Shown piece after piece: positions 44,618 through 52,288 of a DNA stretch of 64,000 nucleotides (the first letter of the stretch is position 1; each line of letters begins with the position of its first letter). The DNA is from Myxococcales bacterium (GTDB lineage: Bacteria; Myxococcota_A; Polyangia; Polyangiales; GCA-016699535): assembly GCA_020633325.1 (NCBI GenBank), contig JACKDX010000001.1, positions 1,302,001 to 1,366,000 on the forward strand, written 5' to 3'. The position numbers and the translations under genes are program-made. The notes below the pieces were generated by a model that did not search any database, had not been told where the DNA came from, and saw only the letters and a program-made list of their open reading frames with translations.

Positions 44618-46165
44618 ATGTATACAAGACCACGAACAGCAAAGTTTCCGGACCCCAACGTCGCACGGGCTCGGCTGAGCGCCAAGCCGCGAAGACACCG
44701 GCTTCTGCTGGTGATACTTCTGTTTTCCTTTGCGTGCACGGAACAGAACCGTGCTTTTGGAGACAAGACTGCCCAAACCGAAAGTAGCCCAGATGTTTTT
44801 CGAGTGAGAATCACGAAAACCACTGGCAAAGTCTGGCGGCTCGATCCAATTCGCGGAAGAACCGTGCGTGCCGAAGCCAGCCTGGAGCAGCCGACTGGCT
44901 TTGTAGTAGCGGATAATCCCGAAAGCACGATTGTTTTGGCGGACGGCAGTCAACACTTGTTTGAGGTTGCACCGGGGGATATCGAAGTGCTCGATGAGCT
45001 GGCCTACACATTCGTTGCGAATCGGCTGTACAGTTGCCGCATGTGGACCGCTTGGCCGGGAGCATCCTCAAGCGGTTCCTCTATATGGCAGCCAACTCCA
45101 TTTGTTGCCCTGCGGACGCCCCTTCCGATCATATCGAGGATAGGGTCATATCTGGTCTTGGCAAATGCCATGAACGGCGAGGCCGTGGCCATGAGTGAAT
45201 ATTGTATCGCGCAGGCAACGGATGCTCGCTTTGGAGGTAAGCATGTTTGGATTGGGCCGCTTATTGACACGGCCGGCATTTCGATACAGAGGCCGACGGA
45301 TGTTCCCTACATCTATGAGAAAGTGACCAAGAGCGCGCTGGGGTTTGATATCAACAAAGCAATCCGCGTGATTATATGTCGGCATGGAGAGACCTTTGCT
45401 AACGCGTGGGGTATTTTTCAAGGAAACTCCAACGAAACCGTAGTGGGCCCCGGGTTGGTTAAGTCCATTGGGAACACTGGACAGGAACCATCTTTCGAGA
45501 TCGGCGAGACCGTTCGTTACGATCTAAACGACAACGGAAGGAAGGACGCGCAGGCGCTCGCTACAGCGATTCAGAATGTCCTGTTTGGACGAGCAAAGCA
45601 CGTCGTGATTTTATCGAGCCCGCTGGATCGTGCGGTTCAGACCGCACGTGTGCTTGCCGAGGCAACCCGCCGGGATATAACCGTGTTGGATGACCTGCAT
45701 GAGGCTTCCGCGCCCCGTTGGGAGGGCAAACACGGCGATGGCGAGATTCGTAACGCCGATCTTTCGCATGCGTTATGGGTTGCGGATCCCTATAAGTATT
45801 CACCGCCCGACGGCGAAACGGCGAACGACGTCGTAACGAGAGTAGACAACGCTCTTCGTTCGATAATCAACCTCGCCTCCCCTGGAAGCACCGTGGTCGT
45901 GTACACGCATAAGGGCTTCTTACTCTGGATGCTGGAGAGATACTTAGGCTCCGTTGCTGATATTTCGGAATCGGAACTGTCGAGGCAGGTGGGCGAAGAG
46001 AGCAAGCATTGGAAGGTTCGCATTCCTAATGCGGCATGGACCGAGCTCTACCTATATGAAGGGAGAGCTCTGTTACCAGATGATGGAAGAAGCAGGCCCT
46101 ATTATTTTCCGCTCAACACACCTGATCTCACCCCCAATGCCACCGCAATCGGCGAGTTGTTGTAA
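44618..46165 (+). CDS. Lipoprotein histidine phosphatase (phosphoglycerate-mutase-like), candidate GpgP
   Basis: 515 aa. After a basic N-region, RRHRLLLVILLFSFACTEQN gives a lipobox with Cys40. Residues about 60-245 are an unrecognised domain. The C-terminal part is a histidine-phosphatase domain: VIICRHGETFANAWGIFQGN with catalytic His256, SSPLDRAVQTARVLAE with Arg338, the acid Glu region LHEASAPRWEGKHGD and second His in VVYTHKGFL (His431). An insertion of about 30 residues separates RHGE from the GRKDAQALA helix. Mycobacterial GpgP, which removes phosphate from glucosyl-3-phosphoglycerate, is in this superfamily, and a GpgS-like gene lies 2.2 kb away. The superfamily is broad, so the substrate is inferred from context. 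Confidence 0.82.
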   Translation: MYTRPRTAKFPDPNVARARLSAKPRRHRLLLVILLFSFACTEQNRAFGDKTAQTESSPDVFRVRITKTTGKVWRLDPIRGRTVRAEASLEQPTGFVVADNPESTIVLADGSQHLFEVAPGDIEVLDELAYTFVANRLYSCRMWTAWPGASSSGSSIWQPTPFVALRTPLPIISRIGSYLVLANAMNGEAVAMSEYCIAQATDARFGGKHVWIGPLIDTAGISIQRPTDVPYIYEKVTKSALGFDINKAIRVIICRHGETFANAWGIFQGNSNETVVGPGLVKSIGNTGQEPSFEIGETVRYDLNDNGRKDAQALATAIQNVLFGRAKHVVILSSPLDRAVQTARVLAEATRRDITVLDDLHEASAPRWEGKHGDGEIRNADLSHALWVADPYKYSPPDGETANDVVTRVDNALRSIINLASPGSTVVVYTHKGFLLWMLERYLGSVADISESELSRQVGEESKHWKVRIPNAAWTELYLYEGRALLPDDGRSRPYYFPLNTPDLTPNATAIGELL

Positions 46166-46174
46166 GGGCGGTGG

Positions 46175-47434
46175 CTATTGAAACAGACTGGCAAAAAGTC
46201 GTTCTAGAGCTTGATAAGAGAAATGCTCACGGCCGAGCTCGAAGTTATGATCCGTCATCTCGTGGCGGAGTAATGGATCCCGCAAGATGCGGCGCATGTG
46301 TTCCACAGCCTCATCGGATAACTCCGAGTTTTCGATTTGTACCGTTTGAAAGCCAAGGGAGCCGATATCCGGCCAATACACGGGTTTGTAGTTGTTTACA
46401 AATATCGGGACTTTAGCCACTACTGCCTCGACGAAAGCGTTGCCGAAGCCTTCATAAGTAGAAAAATAAGTCATTGCGTCGGCATGTGCATAGCCATCGT
46501 GAAGAGCATATATTTTTTTGCCGTCACTCTGTTGACGGTGATTGGCGAAGTGGGCGCCTGCGAAGATTACTTGTGTTTCGATCTTCAACCTTTTTGCTTG
46601 CTGTTTGAGTTCTGCGAGATAACCGCTCGTATCATCCTCGTCGGTTCCAGTGACAATCAGCTTAACTTTAGGATCTGCGAGGCGGTGAACCAATTCAACC
46701 GCGGTTTCAATCCCCTTGCGCCTTACAATGCGCGTAATTTGGAATAGCAGCACATCCTCCGCCGCCAATCCTAACTCGGTGCGCAAATCAGAATTGTATG
46801 CATCACTCTGGCCGAAAGGCGCGTCAAAATCCATCACGTTGGGAACAACAATGGTGTCAGTGATGCCTAGATGCTGCTCCAGATAGGCTTTAGCGGCTTT
46901 ATTGATAACTGCATGCTTTACGTTGGGAGCATCAATTGGATAGCAGTCTTTAAGCAATGATAGGACACATGCGTGGGGCGTCTCGTAGCGTGATCCCCGT
47001 TCCCAATAGAAGTCATGGTCATGACTTACACACGGGATCCCCGTGCGCTCGATCAAGCGTTTTATGGCCCGTCCCAAAGTGGCATGGAAAGGTAGTGCGT
47101 TTGCGTTCTCCGATACGAGATAGTCTAATTTTTCCCGAGTTGCCCACGTGTAAAGTTCTTGCTCGATGGCTTGAGAATCGCGTTCCAACTCGGAAAGCAG
47201 CTCCGCCTCTGTAGCAGGAGCACCGAAAAATGCCTTTTTCTGAATGCTGACGGCAGTCGGGCTCCCAAAGCTTAGCGCCGGTACGACGGTGACGTTTTCG
47301 ACATCCCCTTGCAGTTCGCCAGTTATGATCGCGATGTGGTGGCCCATGCGACGAAGCACGTGGATCCACTTTTCCGTTTCCAGTGCGACCCCATCGACGC
47401 CGCCAATTCTGCCAATAATAAAGCCAATTCGCAT
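46175..47434 (-). CDS. GT4 family glycosyltransferase
   Basis: 419 aa, no signal peptide, so cytoplasmic. GAGGCGGA precedes the ATG. N-lobe start MRIGFIIGRIGGVDGVALET; C-lobe VLLFQITRIVRRKGIETAVE, KLIVTGTDEDDTSGYL and the donor site YFSTYEGFGNAFVEAVVAK. The EGFGNAFVEA motif is classical GT4. DHDFYWERGSRYE in the N-lobe is distinctive. A mannosyl- or glucosyl-transfer step onto glucosylglycerate (as in mannosylglucosylglycerate synthases of Petrotoga) is a contextual guess. It converges with the phosphatase; an insertion sequence lies about 100 bases upstream. Confidence 0.85.
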   Translation of the reverse strand: MRIGFIIGRIGGVDGVALETEKWIHVLRRMGHHIAIITGELQGDVENVTVVPALSFGSPTAVSIQKKAFFGAPATEAELLSELERDSQAIEQELYTWATREKLDYLVSENANALPFHATLGRAIKRLIERTGIPCVSHDHDFYWERGSRYETPHACVLSLLKDCYPIDAPNVKHAVINKAAKAYLEQHLGITDTIVVPNVMDFDAPFGQSDAYNSDLRTELGLAAEDVLLFQITRIVRRKGIETAVELVHRLADPKVKLIVTGTDEDDTSGYLAELKQQAKRLKIETQVIFAGAHFANHRQQSDGKKIYALHDGYAHADAMTYFSTYEGFGNAFVEAVVAKVPIFVNNYKPVYWPDIGSLGFQTVQIENSELSDEAVEHMRRILRDPLLRHEMTDHNFELGREHFSYQALERLFASLFQ

Positions 47435-47541
47435 TCCGCCTCGCAGGTAAAAAGGTACGCCTTAATACAACTGACACATACAGGGAGCAAGATCTTCCTC
47501 CTAGCTGGCAATCCGTTCACGAGCTCGATTGCACTCAGCTG

Positions 47542-47568
47542 TGACCTGACCCCCAAAAGGCGGACCAG
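47542..47568 (+). repeat. IS left terminal inverted repeat (outer)
   Basis: TGACCTGACCCCCAAAAGGC, then GGACCAG. It pairs imperfectly with the complement of 48841-48866 and abuts the CTG target repeat on its outer side. Confidence 0.85.
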
Positions 47569-47590
47569 TTAGTTATGCCACTTTTCGGTT

Positions 47591-47617
47591 TGACCTGCCC
47601 CCTAGAAGCGGACCATG
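47591..47617 (+). repeat. IS left subterminal repeat (inner copy)
   Basis: TGACCTGCCCCCTAGAAGCG, then GACCATG. This is a second copy of the terminal repeat 49 bases inside the left end, in the same orientation as the outer one. Confidence 0.8.
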
Positions 47618-47637
47618 TTCAGACGCCAATTTTGCTT

Positions 47638-48492
47638 TCAAAATTTTGACCACACGGCGTCTGGGTCCATCAGTTGCCGAACGTACTCCATCGGCGCCAA
47701 GTTGTCTAAAGAAGAATGCGGTCTTACTTCATTGTAGTCCAGCCTCCAGGCTCTGATGCGCTCTTTTGCATCCGCTAAGCTTTCAAACCAGTTGGCATTG
47801 AGGCACTCATCACGCAGCTTGCCATTGAAACTTTCGATGTAATCGTTATCGGTGGGTTTGCCTGGCCGCGTATAGTCCACCTCAATGCCCCTGGCATGGG
47901 CCCAGCTATCAAAGTGCACCGAGGTAAACTCAGGACCGTTATCCACCGTGAGCATTCTGGGTTGAGCGCGTGTGGCGATGACCCTATCGAGCACATCGGT
48001 GACTTTGCTTGAAGGAAACGATTGAGCCACTTAAATCGCTAAGCTTTCTTTGCTGTGGCAATCTATCAAGGTCAATATGCGCAGTTTTCTGCCGTCCATC
48101 AAGGCATCAGACACAAAATCCATGCTCCAGCGTTCATTGGGTTGCAGTGTCTTTTCCGGCACACAACGTGCTTGCGCCACAAGCTTTTTCTTCTTCTTTT
48201 GAGGGAGATTCAAGCCTTGCTGCACGTACAGTCGATGCACCCGTTTATGATTCACTTGCCAGCCCTCGCGCCTAAGCAGTACGTACAGCCTGCGGTAGCC
48301 AAAGCGAGGTCTTACTTGGGCAAGCTCTTTGAGGCGCTGCATGAGCGCGCGGTTATCTTTAGCCCTGCTGGGCTGGTAGTAGGTGCTTTTTGCTAACTGC
48401 ATCAGCCTGCACCCCTTGCGTATACCCAGCGGTATCGTCAGAGTGAGCCATCTGACAATTTCTTTTTTGCGTGCAGGCTTTAGACTTTTTTT
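47638..48492 (-). pseudogene. IS3-family transposase orfB, interrupted by a nonsense codon
   Basis: The reading frame continues from the A7 slippery run (48486-48492) through KSLKPARKKEIVRWL and LMQLAKSTYYQP to the TGA at 47638. The DDE integrase core is recognisable: MDFVSDALMDGRKLRILTLIDC with the first Asp, VDNGPEFTS with the second, and [13 protein letters not shown] and RPHSSL near the third acidic residue. A TAA at 48031-48033 splits it between KESLAI and VAQSFPSSK in the same frame; in relatives this codon is commonly Glu, so GAA to TAA is the simplest explanation. The flanking halves look otherwise intact, pointing to a recent lesion. Confidence 0.88.
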
Positions 48493-48749
48493 GCAAGTAC
48501 TTCTTGCAACACATGCTTATCCAGACTCAAATCCGCCACCAGCTTCTTGAGCTCTTTGTTTTCGTGCTCCAGAGATTTGAGTTTCTGCATCTCCGAGGCG
48601 CTCAGCCCCCCGTACTTGCTACGCCAGCGGTACATCGTTTGCTCACTCACACCGTACTTACGGCACAGCTCTCCCATTGGCACTCCGGCCTCGATTTGTT
48701 TCAGAGCCACCGCGATTTGCGCATCGCTGAACTTCGACTTTTTTGCCAT
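48480..48749 (-). CDS. IS3-family transposase orfA
   Basis: 89 aa, intact, preceded by AGGGAGCAAAG. The helix-turn-helix FSDAQIAVALKQIEAGVPMG then ELCRKYGVSEQTMYRWRSKY, followed by the leucine-zipper-like ENKELKKLVADLSLDKHVLQ, are typical of the IS407/IS2-type OrfA that binds the IS ends. Its final codons GCA AAA AAA GTC TAA contain the A7 run used for -1 frameshifting into orfB. Confidence 0.92.
   Translation of the reverse strand: MAKKSKFSDAQIAVALKQIEAGVPMGELCRKYGVSEQTMYRWRSKYGGLSASEMQKLKSLEHENKELKKLVADLSLDKHVLQEVLAKKV
48486..48492 (-). promoter_or_regulatory. -1 frameshift slippery run between orfA and orfB
   Basis: Seven consecutive A on the minus strand just before the orfA stop. Slipping back one base changes AAA AAA GTC TAA into AAA AAA AGT CTA and opens the orfB frame, the usual way IS3 elements make the OrfAB transposase. 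Confidence 0.75.
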
Positions 48750-48790
48750 CTTTGCTCCCTATCCCTAAATGAGAAAATTCTCACTATCCT

Positions 48791-48816
48791 CGGTCCGCTT
48801 TTTTGGGAGCAGGTCA
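48791..48816 (-). repeat. IS right subterminal repeat (inner copy)
   Basis: Its complement reads TGACCTGCTCCCAAAAAAGC then GGACCG, matching the inner left copy at 47591. It lies 50 bases inside the outer right end. Confidence 0.8.
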
Positions 48817-48840
48817 CGTTGCTATTAGCATCTTCTTTGG

Positions 48841-48866
48841 TGGTCCGCTTTTAGGGGGTTGGGTCA
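48841..48866 (-). repeat. IS right terminal inverted repeat (outer)
   Basis: Its complement reads TGACCCAACCCCCTAAAAGC then GGACCA, matching the outer left repeat. CTG follows directly as the target duplication. Confidence 0.85.
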
Positions 48867-49192
48867 CTGGCCATGCGTCAAGTTCGCACTCGCGCACTCA
48901 TCTGCTGTTGCGCTTTGCAGCTCAAAACCATTTCCAACACGATTACCTTGGCCCGCCGATTCGGAAGTTTGCCCCGGATGCTTTGCCGGCTCTCCGCCAT
49001 GATGCTTGACATGTGGCACTTGGCTATGTGCATCCGGTCGCGCCAAGGTGTAGTGATGGCCGCCGAGGCGGGGATATTTGACCCCACCTGCGGCGATTGC
49101 CGCTGCGATGGGCGGCGGCTGACTTCTTAACACATTGAATTCATTTATATTTTGTCCTAAGCGTGATCTAGTCTAACGATAGTAGTCATGGC
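48867..49192. other. Intergenic stretch right of the insertion sequence, no recognised gene
   Basis: 326 bases. Open frames of 70-90 codons occur on both strands, but none has a recognisable product or a good ribosome-binding site, so they are more likely remnants or chance. The last 60 bases (about 49130-49190) are A+T-rich with TTGAAT at 49136 and probably hold the promoter for the DUF1592/DUF1552 pair. It may be the old upstream region of a gene disrupted near the insertion. Confidence 0.5.
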
Positions 49193-50920
49193 ATGAAATG
49201 TGCAGCGTTTTCCCACAGGGTGTTACGAGACATGCGTATCGATGGGTGGGTATGGATTGGGGCAATGGCTATCGGCATTTTGGGCGGCTGCTCAGGGCGA
49301 GTGGCGGGCGCCCCGGTGGTTCCGCCAGAGGTCGGCAATACTGATCTGGGTCCCCGGCGGATGGCACTTTTGACCGCCTCACAGTATCTCAATACCCTCC
49401 TTGATGTATTGCCCAGCACACTGAGTTTGCCGGCTGAGAGCGCGTTGCCTCCGGACCTCAAGGTAGACGGATTTGGAAGTGTCGGTGCGAGCACGGCGGC
49501 GCTAGCACCCACAGGCATTGAGAAATACGAGATGGTTGCCATGGATGTGGCCTCGCGTCTGATCACTGTTTGCCCATATCATGCCGACAGAAATCAACCG
49601 GTTTGTGAGGGATGGCGTCAGCGACGCATGGCGTTTTTCGGATGCAGCGACGGCGAGCTCACCGACGCTTGCGTAGCTGAATGGGTCATTCGCTTCGGCC
49701 GTCGTACCTGGCGGCGCCCACTGACTGATGCCGAGGTCAGCCAAATGAGCGCACTTTGGAAGTCGCTAGCGATCAAGTTTGGTGATCCTTGGCGCGGACT
49801 AGAGTTCGTACTTTCTGCATTCTTGCAGTCGCCCCATCTCCTCTATCGCGTGGAATATGGCGAACCCGACTCCGAAGGCACGCAATGGCGATACACGGGT
49901 TACGAGATGGCGTCGCGCTTGGCGTTCACGCTCTGGGACCGGGGTCCGGACGATGCTTTGCTCGCGGCCGCAGAATCGGGCGAGTTGCTGAGCGCCGACG
50001 GTGTGCGTTTGCAAGTGGATCGGATGCTGGATGATCCCCGGGCTAGATATGGCCTCTCGGGTTTCCTCAATGAATACTTGGCGCTCGATCGCGTCACGGA
50101 CGCTCCGAAGGATACGCTCACCTATCCGGAGCTCACCAACACATTACGGGTTTCAATGCAGACAGAACTTCGAATGCTTTTCGAGGACACGGTGTTTGAG
50201 AACGACGGAAGTTTTTTGGATCTCTTCGTCACGCATAAGACCTTCCTAAACCCGGAACTGGCCGGTTTTTATGGCGTGCCCGCCCCCCAAGAGGGATGGG
50301 CCGAGGGCGAGTTTCCCGTGGCTGCCAAGCGCGGCGGATGGCTCTCTCGGGCGGCCACGCTTTTTGCAAACGCCCATGCTGTTCGGACTTCGCCCACCCT
50401 GCGCGGGCTATTCGTGCGACAGAACATGCTCTGTCAGAGCGTAGGGTCCCCGCCACCCAACGTGGTCAATGCGCTCGAGATCGAGCCGGAAGGCGGGCCG
50501 CGGACGCTTCGTTCACAGCTTGAGGATCTCCATGCGAAGGATCCTGTATGCGCGGGTTGTCACCAGCGCATGGATCCTGTGGGGTTTGCGTTTGAGAACT
50601 TCAATGCCATCGGCAAATATCGAGACCTTGACAACGGGTTGCCAGTAGATTCCTCCACAGAACTCGATGGGATTGCCGTGAATGGTGCCACCGAGCTGGG
50701 CGCGGCGCTGAGCAAGCATCCCGATACGGTACCCTGTCTCGTCAAGCGGCTCTATCGCTATGCCACAGGCCGGATCGAGGAATCTCGGGAAGGGACGGCA
50801 ATCAAAGATCTCAGTGCCGCATTCGAGGCGGACGGCTATCGTTTCAAGTCGCTGGTATCCGACCTCCTGGTCTCCGATGCATTCCGTAAAGTTCGGGCGC
50901 CACTAAAGGACAAGCCATGA
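49193..50920 (+). CDS. DUF1592/DUF1588/DUF1585-type lipoprotein with CxxCH motif
   Basis: 575 aa. The signal WIGAMAIGILGGC has a lipobox; an ATG at 49232 would also include it. The order matches planctomycete/myxobacterial cytochrome-like proteins: RRMALLTASQYLNTLLDVLP (DUF1587-like), FVLSAFLQSPHLLYRVEYGE (DUF1592), GGWLSRAATLFANAHAVRTS and LRGLFVRQNMLC (DUF1588), then CAGCHQRMDPVGFAFENF (residues 453-470, CxxCH for haem c) and the DUF1585 end with DTVPCLVKRLYRYATGR. Function is not established for the family; an envelope redox or degradative role is possible. It overlaps the DUF1552 gene by ATGA. Confidence 0.87.
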   Translation: MKCAAFSHRVLRDMRIDGWVWIGAMAIGILGGCSGRVAGAPVVPPEVGNTDLGPRRMALLTASQYLNTLLDVLPSTLSLPAESALPPDLKVDGFGSVGASTAALAPTGIEKYEMVAMDVASRLITVCPYHADRNQPVCEGWRQRRMAFFGCSDGELTDACVAEWVIRFGRRTWRRPLTDAEVSQMSALWKSLAIKFGDPWRGLEFVLSAFLQSPHLLYRVEYGEPDSEGTQWRYTGYEMASRLAFTLWDRGPDDALLAAAESGELLSADGVRLQVDRMLDDPRARYGLSGFLNEYLALDRVTDAPKDTLTYPELTNTLRVSMQTELRMLFEDTVFENDGSFLDLFVTHKTFLNPELAGFYGVPAPQEGWAEGEFPVAAKRGGWLSRAATLFANAHAVRTSPTLRGLFVRQNMLCQSVGSPPPNVVNALEIEPEGGPRTLRSQLEDLHAKDPVCAGCHQRMDPVGFAFENFNAIGKYRDLDNGLPVDSSTELDGIAVNGATELGAALSKHPDTVPCLVKRLYRYATGRIEESREGTAIKDLSAAFEADGYRFKSLVSDLLVSDAFRKVRAPLKDKP

Positions 50921-52275
50921 GCCGTATAAACCGCATGCGTCGTCGGCAGTTTCTCAAGGGGCTAGCGGTCTCGGGCGCGAGTGTCAGTATCGGTCTGCCA
51001 CTCTTGCGCTTCGCACTTAACGATCATGGCGAAGCGCTCGCCGATGGCTCGCCTATCCCGACGCGTTTTGGCGTGTGGTTTTGGGGCACCGGCATGCGTC
51101 CATCACGGTGGGTCCCTGAAACGGCGGGAGCCGGCGATGCCTGGACACTGAGCTCGGAGCTGGCCCCACTTGAGGGTCTTAAGGATTATCTCAGCGTGGT
51201 CACCAACACGTGGGTGACAGTGGATTTCGACTCTATGGTGGACAATCGGCATGCCGTGGGCGCCGCTGGCGTGCTGACTGGCGACAACCTGTTTCCACTG
51301 AAACCTGGCACCATGGAGCACACCGTGCGACAGCGTTCGATCGATCAGCTTGCTGCAGATAAGTTGAGCAGCAACGTGGCGCGTAGGTCAATGGAGATTG
51401 CTGTGTATCCAGAGGCGCCCAGCGCTTTCGGAGGCACTCTTTGGGACCATATCTCGCATAACGGTCCAAGCGCTCCCAACCCCGCAGAACCCGATTTGCG
51501 AGCATTTTTCTATCGCATGTTCACCAACGCACAGGAATCGTACGTAAACGATGCGCGTCAGAGCGTGCTCGACGTCGTCCAAGATCAAGCAAATGAGCTT
51601 CAAAACGTGCTGGGGGCGGAAGACCGCATCCGCCTCGATCAGCATCTTGAGGGTATCCGCACGGTGGAAAAAGCGCTCGCGTCTACAAGCTATTGTTCTT
51701 TGCCGCCTGCTCCCAACAATCTGCAAATCGTTAATGGAAACCGAGAGGCGATTGTTGAGCGAAATGCTGTTGCTTCACAATTGGTGGCGCTGGCACTGAG
51801 TTGCCGTGTGAGCAACGTGTTTAATGTCATGTTTTCCAAGCCAGCGTCCAACATGGTATTAAACACCCTCGACAATGGTTCAAACAGTATTCATGCAATG
51901 GCGCACAGCGCGGAGTCTGCACGCTATGATCTCATGGTCCATCAGTCGGTGATATTTGTGATGGAGCAACTTGCCGTGTTTTTGAATACCCTGAAAAATA
52001 CGCCAGATGGTTCCGGCAATCTTCTTGACAACTCGGTCGTCTATAGCAGCAGTGATCTGAGCGATGGGCACAACCATAAGATCGAAGAAATGCCCATGTT
52101 GATTTCGGGGAAGGGCGGCGGAAGGCTTCGAGGGAATGTGCATCACCGGTTTGCCGAGAGGACCAATGCCAGCGGGGTTGGTTTGACGGCTTTACGTGCG
52201 GCCGGTGTCGATGCGGACGCGTTCGGTACGGGAGGCGGGCTCGCGACCACGAGCATCAGCAGCCTGGAAACATAG
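50917..52275 (+). CDS. DUF1552 family protein with Tat signal
   Basis: 452 aa, starting in the ATGA that ends the previous gene. The N-terminus MSRINRMRRRQFLKGLAVSG is a Tat signal (RRRQFLKG), so it is exported folded, probably with a cofactor or metal. The body contains FGVWFWGTGMRPSRWVPE, GDNLFPLKPGTMEHTVRQRS, IHAMAHSAESARYDLMVHQS and VVYSSSDLSDGHNHKIEEMP, as in DUF1552 proteins, which are distant relatives of the alkaline phosphatase/sulfatase-like DUF1501 group. The two-gene unit with DUF1592-type proteins is widespread in Planctomycetes and myxobacteria. The reaction is unknown. Confidence 0.88.
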   Translation: MSRINRMRRRQFLKGLAVSGASVSIGLPLLRFALNDHGEALADGSPIPTRFGVWFWGTGMRPSRWVPETAGAGDAWTLSSELAPLEGLKDYLSVVTNTWVTVDFDSMVDNRHAVGAAGVLTGDNLFPLKPGTMEHTVRQRSIDQLAADKLSSNVARRSMEIAVYPEAPSAFGGTLWDHISHNGPSAPNPAEPDLRAFFYRMFTNAQESYVNDARQSVLDVVQDQANELQNVLGAEDRIRLDQHLEGIRTVEKALASTSYCSLPPAPNNLQIVNGNREAIVERNAVASQLVALALSCRVSNVFNVMFSKPASNMVLNTLDNGSNSIHAMAHSAESARYDLMVHQSVIFVMEQLAVFLNTLKNTPDGSGNLLDNSVVYSSSDLSDGHNHKIEEMPMLISGKGGGRLRGNVHHRFAERTNASGVGLTALRAAGVDADAFGTGGGLATTSISSLET

Positions 52276-52288
52276 GCGTGAAAATAGC

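Larger units (their letters stand above)
47542..48866 (-). mobile_element. IS3-family insertion sequence (IS407-like group), 1325 bp
   Basis: The element is bounded by imperfect inverted repeats: left TGACCTGACCCCCAAAAG at 47542, right (complement) TGACCCAACCCCCTAAAAG ending at 48866, with the TG...CA ends of IS3 elements. A 3-bp direct repeat CTG flanks it (47539-47541 and 48867-48869). It carries orfA and orfB in overlapping frames, joined by a slippery A7 run. A second copy of the terminal sequence lies inside each end. The orfB has an in-frame TAA, so this copy is unlikely to move by itself. It separates the glycosyltransferase locus from the DUF1592/DUF1552 genes. Confidence 0.92.

Noticed and set aside
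47591..48816. Inner repeats as the true ends of the insertion sequence
   Set aside because: The bases flanking the inner pair do not form a direct repeat, while the outer pair is flanked by CTG on both sides.
48867..49133. Small open frames of 70-90 codons right of the insertion sequence
   Set aside because: No family resemblance, no good ribosome-binding site, and frames are open on both strands; kept as an uninterpreted intergenic region.
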